A stretch of 64,000 nt of DNA from Pyropia haitanensis (lineage: Eukaryota > Rhodophyta > Bangiophyceae > Bangiales > Bangiaceae), in assembly GCA_008729055.1 (NCBI GenBank), contig SDUX01000004.1, positions 6,092,559 through 6,156,558 on the forward strand, read 5' to 3'. Each line of letters begins with the position of its first letter. Positions within the stretch are counted from its first letter, which is position 1. Position numbers and translations under genes: made by a program. A model generated the notes under the pieces. It did no database searches. It was not told where the DNA came from and saw nothing but the letters and a program-made list of their open reading frames with translations. Below are positions 1-8,849 of this stretch, one piece after another.

Positions 1-1128
1 CGGTGCCACCGGTCCGCGGCGGGCGCCGCCGCGCCACCCGCCGTCGTCGACGACGGCGCGTCGTCGGCGGCGGCGGTGGTGGAAAACTGGGCCTGGAACG
101 TAATCTCGGGCGTGTCCCCATTCTTGAGGTTCACCTTGTAGTCGCGCCCGTCGCCGCGGACGGTCAGCGCGAGGCCGTCGTAGCCGTTGAGGTTGAGCGC
201 GGGCTCCAGCCGCGCCCGCGCCTGCGCAAAGCCGCCCCGGTTGGCCACCCGCAGGGTGCCCGCAAAGAGCGCGCATGGCCCGTGGCCGCCGCCGCCGCCG
301 CCGCCATCCCCGTCGTCTGCGCCGACCGCGCGGAGGGTGCTGCTGCTCGACCCCCCCATGATGACATCGTCCAGCGGTGCCCAGCGGGCCGCGTCGGCCG
401 CCGCCCGCGACGGGTCGGCCCAGTCAAAGAGGGTCACCTCGGCGGGCCCCGCGTCGCCCCCACCCCCGTCCGGAGCGGCGCGGCCGGCGCGGACCGCCCC
501 GCCCGCCGCGAGCGCGGCGGCCAGCGCCGGCAGGGCGGCGCCCTCCACCGCCGCCGGCGGGCTGCGGCGCCCCCCGCCCGCCGCCCACAGCACCACGTCG
601 ACGCGGCGGTTGGGCGACAGGCCCGCGGCGGCGGCGAGCAGCTCCGCCGCGGGGGTGGTGGCCAGGTCCGCGTGGAGGTCCTCCACCGCCACCACCTGGC
701 CTGTCGCCGCGCCAGCCGCCGCGCCGCCGCCGCCGCCGCCGCCGCCACCGCCCCCGCCGCCGCCGCCGCCGCCGCCGTCGCCGCCGCCGCCGGTGGCGGC
801 CGCCGCGTCCGCCGCGCCGCCCTCCCGTGGCCGCCGGCTGTGGCGGATAATGTCCCAGCCGCCGGCGGCGCGGAGCTCGTCAACGACCGCCGCGCCGAGG
901 CGGCCGGCGGCGCCCACGACCAGCGCGACGGGGCGGGCGCCGCTGATGCGGGACGGCGCGGCCGTGCCGCGCGTGACCGTGCCGGCCGCGTCCGCCGCGG
1001 CGTGCGGCGGCGGCGACGGCGACGGCGCTGGGGACGCCGCGGAGGGGGGTGCGGCGGCCGCGGGGGTGGCAGCCGACCCCGCCGCCGCGTCGGCCGCGGT
1101 CATCCGCGGCGGCCGCGCCGCGGCGGCG

Positions 1129-1174
<46 letters not shown>

Positions 1175-1283
1175 GGTGAGGGAGCCCGCCGCTCACGGCA
1201 CGGCCGCCAACAAGGGGGGACCGCCGCAACGGGGGGCAAAACGAAGACGCAAAGGCCGTAGCGTTGACGCCAGATGGCGGCAT
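1..1283 (-). CDS. Atypical SDR (NAD(P)-binding) + CIA30 domain protein, HCF173-like, 3' end outside window
   Basis: Minus frame open from an ATG at 1283 to the window edge, so the C-terminus is missing. The first ~35 residues (MPPSGVNATAFASSF..., then basic) look like a plastid transit peptide, followed by a poly-Ala tract from a GGC repeat. A Rossmann glycine motif (VALVVGAAGRLGAAVV) lies near residues 115-130. A CIA30 domain begins near residue 297 (WAPLDDVIMGG) and continues through NGYDGLALTVRGDGRDYKVN. This order, SDR then CIA30, is that of plant HCF173, a plastid factor for psbA (D1) translation; mitochondrial CIA30/NDUFAF1 lacks the Rossmann part. A downstream ATG at 1103 and further in-frame ATGs upstream are alternative starts. 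It diverges from the ABCF gene. Domain family is well supported; the HCF173-like role is inferred. Confidence 0.75.
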
Positions 1284-1740
1284 GGTGGTGGGCAAACCAG
1301 GCGAGGGTGGGGGGGGCACGGGTGTCAACGACAGAGGGGCAGGGCGGGGAGGCAAGAGTGTCTTGGCCGCAGTCGCGGACCGAGGTCGCATCGCAGAAGG
1401 CCGACACGTGTGGCGGTCGAGGTCCTTCCAGCGCCACCCCTCGACCAATTCAAGCGTGATCCACCAAAAGGAAAAGTCATGACGGACCTATTTCGAGGCA
1501 TGAAAGGTAGACGGCAAGTACAACAGAACCGACTCCTCGCTCTTGGAAATTCCTTTACATATTTAGCAACTGTGGCTGTGTCGTGCACGACGCAACGGCT
1601 GTGTTGTCCTCGCCGCGACGCTCGCTGTCCGTCTTGTCGACGTCAGCGGCGGTGCCCTGCCACGGAGCCCTGGCCTGTGCAGTCTGGGCGAGAACCTCTT
1701 GAGGCGGGCGCACCTTGCCTCTGTTTCGTTTGCGGTCATC
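1284..1740. promoter_or_regulatory. Shared intergenic region between divergent genes
   Basis: 457 bp between the start codons of the CIA30/SDR gene (-) and the ABCF gene (+). It is less GC-rich around 1440-1570 than the flanking coding DNA. No clear TATA box or known motif was seen. It probably carries both promoters and 5' UTRs. Confidence 0.4.
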
Positions 1741-4317
1741 ATGGTCGCTGCGGAGCCCACGACCACCCTCGACCTGACCACCCCTCCTGCGCCCCGGCCG
1801 CCAGTGGTGACCCCCGCCGAGTGGGAGGCCCGCACGCGCGCGCTACTGAGCGCCCGTCTGGACCTCGACGCCGTGGATGTAGATGTGAGTGACTATGTAG
1901 TGTCCGCGCTAGCCGACGTCGCTGCCGCCGAGGACGACGCCGTCGCGGTGGTGGCCCCGTTCCTCCAGTACCTGGCCCGTCCGGGCGACACGCCCGCAAC
2001 GGGCGCCGCGGCGGTGGACGCTGCGCGCGCCCTCCGCCGTGAGCTCCACGGCGTCCCCGAGTCGCTGTCCGAGGGTGGGGGCGCGGACCAGCCGAAGCGG
2101 CTGGCCAAGCCCAAGCGCCTCGGCGCGGCGGTGGGCTTCCACGCCGGCGCGGACGACGGGGACGGCAAGAGCCGCCGCCGCCGCCGGCCGTCGGCGGTCA
2201 ACCCGGCGGTGGACGGCGGCGGCAACGCCAACGCGACGCTCGACCGCTCCCTCGAGGCCGCCAAGGCCAAGGACGCGGCCGACGTGCGGCGGTCCCGCCG
2301 GACGGGCGCGCAGCTGCGGAGCTACACGCACGCGCCCGCCGAGGCGGCAGTGGGGTCCACCAAGGCCAAGATCGCCGAAGGCACCCGCGACGTGCACATT
2401 GAGGGCATTGACCTGTCGTTTGGGGGCCTGACGCTGCTGTCGGGGGCGAGCCTGCACCTCGTCGCCGGCCGCCGGTACGGCGTGATTGGGCGCAACGGTA
2501 TTGGCAAGTCCACGCTCATGCGTGCGCTGGCGCGGCGGGAGCTGCCCCTTCCCCCCGACATGGACGTGCTGTACGTGGAGCAGGAGGTGGCGGGCAATGA
2601 CCTGACGCCGCTCCAGTGCGTGCTGAGCGCCGACGAGAAGCGGACGGCGCTGCTGGCTGAGGAGGCGGAGCTGACCTCCAAGCTGGACACGCTCGACGCG
2701 GCGGGGGAGGAGCGCCTCAGCAACGTGTACGCGGCGCTGAGCGAGATGGACGCCGACTCGGCCGAGGCGTCTGCGGCGTCCATCTTGGATGGCCTCGGCT
2801 TCTCCACGACCATGATGCGGGAAATGCGGAGCTCAGAGTTTAGTGGTGGCTGGCGGATGCGCATCGCGCTGGCGCGGGCACTGTTTGGCAACCCGCGGCT
2901 GCTGCTGGCGGATGAGCCGACCAATCATCTTGACCTCCACACCGTCCTGTGGCTGTCTGATTACCTCACCCGCTGGGAGGGCACGCTGGTGGTGGTTAGT
3001 CACGACCGCGACTTCCTCAACACGGTTTGTACAGATATTGTGTACGTCAAGGACAAGCTGCTCCACACGTACAGCGGCAACTATGACGACTTTGAGCGCG
3101 CCCGGCTGGAGCGGCTCAAGGAGGTCACCCGCGCGGCCGAGTCGTTTGAGATGCGCCGCGCGCACGTCCAAAAGTTTGTGGACAAGTTCCGCGCCAACGC
3201 CAAGCGGGCGGCCATGGCGCAGTCGCGTATCAAGCTGTTGCAGCGGATGGAGGAGGACCGGGTGGTGCTGCCCGGGGAGGAGGAGGAGTTTGCCTTTTCC
3301 TTTCCCGAGCCGGGGCCGCTGACCGGCTCTCACGGCTCCCTGCAGCTGTCCAACGTGACGTTTGGCTACCCCGCCCGTCAACGGGTGGCCGCGGCGGACC
3401 TGGGCGACGACACCGCCCCACCACCGGTGGCGGCGCCCAAGGTCCTCTTCCAGGGCGTGGACTTTTCTGTGGACATGGACAGCCGTGCGGCGCTGGTCGG
3501 TCCCAACGGGGCGGGCAAGACGACGTTGCTGAAGCTGCTGCTAGGGGACAATGTACCCTCAGAGGGAAACGTGAAGCGGTCGACCAAGCTGCGGGTGGGG
3601 TACTTCTCGCAGCACCACGTGGAGCAGCTGGTGCTGTGGCGGACGCCGCTGGAGCACATGAAGGTCACCTTCCCAGCAGCCACCAACGACGTGCTGCGGA
3701 GCCACTTGCACAAGCTGGGCGTTTCGTCGGATATGGCACTGCGGCCGATTAGCACGCTGTCGGGGGGGCAAAAGTCCCGTGTGGCCCTGGCGGTCATCAC
3801 GTACAGCAACCCGCACATCCTGTTGCTCGACGAGTACGTTGGTCCTTTTGGGGGGGAGGGGGTGCGAGCTGGGGGGCGCGGCCTCTTGCGGGCTTTCTGT
3901 GCCGCTTTGGCCTTCTGCCGACGCTTTTCTGTTCATTGTACTGACGCAGTGGCACGTTCTTTTGCTCTTTGTCCTGTCGACGTCCTGTCCGTCATTCTGT
4001 GTTGGTTGCCTACCCTCTGGCTTCTCTGCACTGCCTCTCTGTACCGTTTGTGGCCCCCGCTTGGCGTGCGCAGGATTACCAACCATCTGGATATTGAGTC
4101 CATTGACGCGCTGGTGGAGGCGCTGAACGAGTTCTCTGGCGGCGTCATGGTGATCAGTCATGACGCCCGGCTCATCTCCACGGTGTGCGACGAGATTTAC
4201 ATTTGTGAGAATGGCACCGTGCAGCGCTACCCGGGCGACTTCCGTGAGTACCGCGCGTCGCTGTTGAGCTCGTTGCGCAAGGCCAACTTCAAGCGCAACC
4301 TGAGTGTTTCCAAGTAA
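1741..4317 (+). CDS. ABCF-family ATPase (GCN20/ABCF3-like), one intron
   Basis: Soluble twin-ATPase protein of the ABCF (GCN20/eEF3-related) type, acting on ribosomes or in translation control; it has no membrane domain. After a ~210-residue N-terminal extension, NBD1 has Walker A GRNGIGKST (about residue 250), signature SGGWRMRIALA (about 366) and Walker B LLADEPTNHLDL. The charged ABC-tran linker follows. NBD2 has GPNGAGKTT (about 587), LSGGQKSRVALA (about 672) and LLLDE. A GT-AG intron at 3834-4073 (GTACGT...GTGCGCAG) splits NBD2 Walker B; splicing joins LLLDE to ITNHLD and gives 778 residues. The intron is 240 nt and has no stop in frame, so the unspliced frame is also open. The ATG at 1741 is preferred to the in-frame ATG at 1699 because a typical Ala/Pro-rich N-terminus follows it. 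Confidence 0.9.
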   Translation: MVAAEPTTTLDLTTPPAPRPPVVTPAEWEARTRALLSARLDLDAVDVDVSDYVVSALADVAAAEDDAVAVVAPFLQYLARPGDTPATGAAAVDAARALRRELHGVPESLSEGGGADQPKRLAKPKRLGAAVGFHAGADDGDGKSRRRRRPSAVNPAVDGGGNANATLDRSLEAAKAKDAADVRRSRRTGAQLRSYTHAPAEAAVGSTKAKIAEGTRDVHIEGIDLSFGGLTLLSGASLHLVAGRRYGVIGRNGIGKSTLMRALARRELPLPPDMDVLYVEQEVAGNDLTPLQCVLSADEKRTALLAEEAELTSKLDTLDAAGEERLSNVYAALSEMDADSAEASAASILDGLGFSTTMMREMRSSEFSGGWRMRIALARALFGNPRLLLADEPTNHLDLHTVLWLSDYLTRWEGTLVVVSHDRDFLNTVCTDIVYVKDKLLHTYSGNYDDFERARLERLKEVTRAAESFEMRRAHVQKFVDKFRANAKRAAMAQSRIKLLQRMEEDRVVLPGEEEEFAFSFPEPGPLTGSHGSLQLSNVTFGYPARQRVAAADLGDDTAPPPVAAPKVLFQGVDFSVDMDSRAALVGPNGAGKTTLLKLLLGDNVPSEGNVKRSTKLRVGYFSQHHVEQLVLWRTPLEHMKVTFPAATNDVLRSHLHKLGVSSDMALRPISTLSGGQKSRVALAVITYSNPHILLLDEYVGPFGGEGVRAGGRGLLRAFCAALAFCRRFSVHCTDAVARSFALCPVDVLSVILCWLPTLWLLCTASLYRLWPPLGVRRITNHLDIESIDALVEALNEFSGGVMVISHDARLISTVCDEIYICENGTVQRYPGDFREYRASLLSSLRKANFKRNLSVSK
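3834..4073 (+). other. Intron of ABCF gene, multiple of three and stop-free
   Basis: Donor GTACGT and acceptor TGCGCAG flank a stretch that is T-rich and unlike the flanking ABC domain. Its removal restores the DE-xTNHLD motif. It is 240 nt (80 codons) with no in-frame stop, so intron retention would insert 80 residues directly after the NBD2 catalytic glutamate. Confidence 0.85.
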
Positions 4318-4578
4318 ATAGGAGCCGTTGCTGCGTTGTCCCTGTGCTCTTCTTTTCCGCCTCATATGGGCCCACCGGTGCATGCCAAAGTGCAGACACG
4401 CGATACAATGGACATGGATGCGGGCTCGATTATCCAGCCTGTGACGTGGCCTCGTTGCAAGATCCGCTCTCCACCTTACCTCCCGCAAGTTTTGTGCTGG
4501 CCAGCGATCGTTGCCGTCCCCCCCAGCCCCGCTCCGTCTCCTTCCAACCCGGTCCCACTCGCAGTGACCCCCGGCGCC

Positions 4579-6263
4579 ATGGCATCCATGGACGCCCCCC
4601 TCCGTGCGGCCGTCGCCGCCCTCCACGCCTCCCCCACCCGCGCCGTCCTTCACCTGACCGGCGGCGGCGGCGCGGCGCTGGCGTGGCTGCTCGCCACCCC
4701 CGGCTGCTCCGCCACCCTCCTCGAGGCCACCGTCCCGTATGCGGCGGCTTCCCTATCAGCCACCCTCGCCGCTGGCGCGCCGGCGGGGTCCCCCCCACCC
4801 CCCCCCCCGCGTCGGCCGCGTCGGCCGCCACCGCCCGGCGGCTGGCCGCCGCCGCGTACCGCCGCGCCGTCGCGCTCGCCGCGCCCGGCGACGACGCGGT
4901 CGGCGTTGGCGCGACCGCCGCGCTCGTCAGCGGCGCCCCCCGCCGCGGCACCCACCGCGTGTACGTGGCCGCGCGGTGCCGGTCGGGGGTGACGGCGTAT
5001 GGGGTGACGCTGGCCAAGGGGGCGGGCCGCGGGCGGGAGGCGGAGGACGGCCTCGTCTCGCGGCTGGTCCTCCAGGCGCTGGTGGACGTGGGGGGGGGGG
5101 GGGGGGTGGGGGGGCTGTCGCCGCCGCGCGACCTAGGGCGAGTCCCCCTTGTGCGCCCGGCGCTGGGGGGGGGGGACGAGCTCCACGTGCCGGCCGTGTA
5201 CGAGCAGCCGGACGTGCTCGCCGCCCTGCTGGTGGAGGGGAATGAGGGAGCAGCGGCAGCGGGGGGCGGCACGGAGGGGGGTGGGGGGGACGCCGCAGAG
5301 GCCGATGAGCCAGAGACGGTGCGCCTGATTCAATACGCCCACGGCTTGTCTGGCAAAGAGGGCCAAGCCGCTGGGGGGGTGGTGGCCGACGTTGGCGCCA
5401 CCGCCGCGTCGCTGGTACTGCCGGGGAGCTTCAACCCGCTGCACCGGGGGCATAAAGAGCTGCTGGCGGTGGCGGCCAAGATGCGACCGGTGCGTGGAGG
5501 GATTGGGCGCCTGGCCTGTGGGCGGGGTGAGTTTGCGGAGGTGGGTCGAACGATGGGGTAGGGTGGCCCCCAGCGGCGCCCGGCCCATCGGTTGGCGCGG
5601 GGCGTGTCTTGCCGTTTTGTGGGACTGGGCAGTCACACTGACTCGCTCTGCGTTCTGTGGGAGGTCGTCGTACGTGCCTTCTGTTACCCTGTGGTATGGC
5701 GTTGGTACCCACTGTGTGGCGCCCCCCTCCCTGATCATTCCCCTTTGGACAACATCACCGCAACGGGGCGGCTTCAACAGGGCCGCACCCCCGCCTACGA
5801 GCTGTCGGCAACGAATGTGGACAAGCCTCCGCTCCCGCCCGCCACCCTGCGGTCGCGGGTAGAGGCCATCCTTGCCACCCCCCCACCGCACCCCCTCCCC
5901 CCCGCTGTCGTGCTCGTCACCGCCGCGCCGCTGTTTGAGCAAAAGGCCCGGCTGCTGCCCGGCACCACCTTTGTCATTGGCGTCGACACGGCGGTGCGGC
6001 TGGTCGACGCGGCCTACTATGGCGGCAGCGAGGCGGCGATGGTGGCGAGCCTCGCGGCCATTGCGGGTCGGGGGTGTGACTTTCTCGTCGCCGCCCGCGT
6101 GGACGCCCGCACGGGGAGGCTCGCGACGCTCGCCGATGTGGCGGTGCCGGGGGGGGCCAGCGGGCCGTTTGGGCGGCTGTTTGAGGCCGTCCCGACAGCC
6201 GCGTTCCGCGCCGACGTGTCGTCCACGCAGATCCGCAAGCAGGGGGGGGGGGGGGCAGGGTGA
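4579..6263 (+). CDS. CinA-like domain + nucleotidyltransferase fusion protein
   Basis: N-terminal ~230 residues resemble the CinA C-terminal (competence/damage-inducible, NMN amidohydrolase-like) fold: a hydrophobic start (AVLHLTGGGGAALAWLL), then ATAALVSGAPRRGTHRVYVA. The second half is a cytidylyl/nucleotidyltransferase with the signature GSFNPLHRGH and the late motif SSTQIRK. Plants encode proteins of the same two-part order; the substrate is not known. An intron lies at 5490-5780 (CCG/GTGCGTGG...TTCAACAG/GGC) and joins AAKMRP to GRTPAYELSATNVDKPPL. The frame changes by one between the N-terminus and the rest inside the C-rich run 4790-4809, so the true coding length there is uncertain. 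A G run at 6241-6252 just before the stop may also hide an error. Confidence 0.75.
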
Positions 6264-7259
6264 GGGCGCCGCTGCGACGGCCGCCACCGAGGCGTACCCC
6301 CGCGTTGGTCATGCGGTCGTGCAGACGCCCCTCGCGCCCTGGGCGTTGTTGCGCGACCAACCATGGTCGATGGGCATCCCGGCGGCCAACAGGAGACTGG
6401 ACCACATGGGCAACAAGAGTGGGGCCCACCGGCACACCAAAGCTACAAGGAGTAATCACCTTGGGTCGACTCACCCGCTCCCACCCCTCCCTCGAAAAAA
6501 AAAAAAAACAAGGTGACCGGCGCGCCGCCTCGGCAGCGCGCACAACCACCGCCGTCGGGGGGACTGGACGCGGACGTGCGACAAGAAAAACGAAACCAAA
6601 ACCTTACAAAGCAGTCACAAATGCCACAGCCAGCGGACACCACCCGCACAGCACCCGTCGCCGGGGGAACTTCGGTCGCGCCGGACGCGGGGGACCGATG
6701 GCACCCTCGTAGCGCTGGCATCGATGCAGCCACCACAGCTGCCGCCACGATCGTTGCTCACACAGCTGCGACAGCAAATGATGCCATAGCCACCGATACG
6801 CACAGCTTGCTGCACCCGACCTCGCCGCACGCCGGGAGCTGCCACGCGCAACAGCATGCCAAACCCAGTTCTCAGGGCGACACCAAGCTCCGTCCAGCAC
6901 GTGCCGTCACGACCAAAACACCCGCGCCGCACGGCATGGCCACCCGGCGCACCCACAGCCATGCAGTGTACGCACGGCAGTACGACGCACTGCCAGGCAT
7001 CGGTGCTGGCGTGCCAACGTGCCCATCAATCCGCCACCTACTCATCCGCTTCAACACCGACACCCCACACTACCCGCAATGCCGCACTTCTCGTGCAGCC
7101 CAACAGCAATCTCAATCCCAACACCAACACCAACCCCTACATCCACACCCACCTCAGACCACCACACCCACCTCAAACACCATACCCACAACCATCTCAA
7201 TCACACACCCGCCCTCACCCACACCCCCCGCCGCCCCCCTCACTCCAACGTTGCGCCCC
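6264..7259. other. Intergenic, CA-rich low-complexity DNA
   Basis: Downstream of the nucleotidyltransferase gene and downstream of the convergent SnoaL-like gene. It holds an A14 run (6495-6508) and an imperfect CA/CAC-rich stretch (about 7060-7255) that is strongly strand-asymmetric. No gene recognised. Confidence 0.5.
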
Positions 7260-7580
7260 TTACTTCCTCCCCACATTGATGGACGTGATCTTGCCAGCGT
7301 CGTCAAACGCAAACTTGGCCTTGACCGACACGGGCACCATCATAAACTTGACCGTCCCCGCAATCTCAACCCCCCCGTCGTCGGACATCGCCGCTGGCTG
7401 CCACGACCCCGTCGGCGCCACCTTGGACAGGTACGTCTTCATGCCATCCAACCCCGAATAGGTGCCGTCGCGCGACGAGGTGAGCACAATCGATGGGGCC
7501 ACCATCGACAGCACTTCGTCCTGCTTGTTGGCCAGGCGGGCGGCCATGTAGGCGTCAGCAATGGCCACGTTGGAAGCCAT
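7260..7580 (-). CDS. SnoaL/NTF2-like small protein
   Basis: 106 residues with the cone-shaped alpha+beta pattern of SnoaL-like/NTF2-like proteins: an N-terminal helix (ADAYMAARLANKQDEVLSMV), then VAPSIVLTSSRDGTYSGLDGM, and alternating beta strands to the end (KFMMVPVSVKAKFAFDDAGK). Family members are enzymes or ligand-binding proteins; no specific substrate can be given. Soluble and probably cytosolic, since no signal or transit peptide follows this start. The ATG at 7580 is chosen because the frame upstream of it is a pyrimidine-rich leader and the homologous fold begins there. No intron seen. Confidence 0.7.
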   Translation of the reverse strand: MASNVAIADAYMAARLANKQDEVLSMVAPSIVLTSSRDGTYSGLDGMKTYLSKVAPTGSWQPAAMSDDGGVEIAGTVKFMMVPVSVKAKFAFDDAGKITSINVGRK

Positions 7581-8849
7581 GGCGGCAGCTGAGGCAGGAG
7601 GGGCGGGGCAGGGGTGGAGAGAAAAAGATGTGTAGGGGGAAGGAGAGGGGGAGGGTACGGCAGGAGCAAGACAGAACGGGTTGGCTTGGGTCGAAGGCGG
7701 ATGACCACAGCGGCTCACAACGCGACGGGAAGGCGGGTCACACTGTAGCGAGACGCCCACAGGTGCTGCCAGTGCGGGTTGGCCAAAAAAGTAGGGCGGC
7801 AGCAGGCCAGCAGCCGAGACGGGCGGGCGGCGTACAAAGAGCGGCAGTGACAGACTGGACCTGGGCTGCCCGGGGGACTCATGCGCAGCGACCACGGGGC
7901 ACGCCACGAAATGATACCACGCAGGAAACCGCCTTCCGTCCCCCCCTCACCTCGGGCAAGAGTTGGCGTGCAGGCTGCAAACCCCTCCCGCCCACCAAAG
8001 ACCGTGCTGGCACTGTACGGCAGTGCACACAAACAATCAGTCGCCCCGCTCGCTCTCGAGACCGCCTCCTATGCTATAGCTACACTGTCCGTGTCCGCAG
8101 AGCGACGGCGGCGGCGGCGGCGGGAGGCTGTCGGAGCGGGCCTGACAAAAACACAGCAGCGTGCGACGAGGCAGCGGGCGCGGCCAACCGCCTCCCCCTC
8201 CTGTTGTGGCCAGGAAGCTCTGCCAAGGCGAGCGCTCCGCCACAGACGCGTCACTCCCCGAGCAGGCGAGGTGTCAGCAATTCGGCAATGCGAATTGGTG
8301 TCGGGGTGGGGGGAGGGGGTGGTGCGCGTGGTGCGCCGACCGCGACCGCCGCCATCACCGCGACCGCCGTCACCACGAGGGCCCCGATCAACGGCCGCCA
8401 CGTCGCCGCCGCCTCCGCCGCCCTCCTCCCCCGCGCCACGGGGACGCGCCCGTGGCAAACGACCCACTTCTGCCCCCCCTGCCGGCCGTCAGCAGCCAGT
8501 GGCGCCATCCTCAGCGCGCACGCCGCCAGGGGTTGGCCGGCGCACGCACCCCGCAGGACCACCCTGCGTCGGTAGTGCGGGGCGGCGGCTGACGCACCCG
8601 CGGGGGTACGCGGGCGTGAACGCGGTGGCAGCCGCGCCCCGCTGTGCGCTGGCGTCGCCGGCCGTGGGTGGAGGCGGCGGCGGCGGCGTCGGCGGCGGCC
8701 GCCGCGGCGGCGGCGGCGGCGGTGGGGGCGGCGGTGGGGGCGGCAGCGGTCGCGCCAGCCCCTCGACCCTCTGCCAGATGACGCCAAAAGCATGCCAGTG
8801 AGCGGCGAGGGAGGACTCCGCGGCCGGCGACCGAGAAGGCCGGCGGCCG
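7581..8849. other. Intergenic, no gene recognised
   Basis: Contains the probable 5' leader and promoter of the SnoaL-like gene (CT-rich on the minus strand, 7600-7700) and GC-rich low-complexity DNA including a GGC/GGGGC block at 8660-8755. Open frames here are composition-driven and show no family signature. Confidence 0.4.

Noticed and set aside
1699..1740. Upstream in-frame ATG for the ABCF protein
   Set aside because: The 14 extra residues are Cys/His/Leu-mixed and unlike the family; the ATG at 1741 is followed by a typical N-terminus.
7040..7255. CACACC-rich stretch as a possible CRISPR or satellite array
   Set aside because: The repeats are irregular with no fixed unit or spacers, and the genome is eukaryotic.
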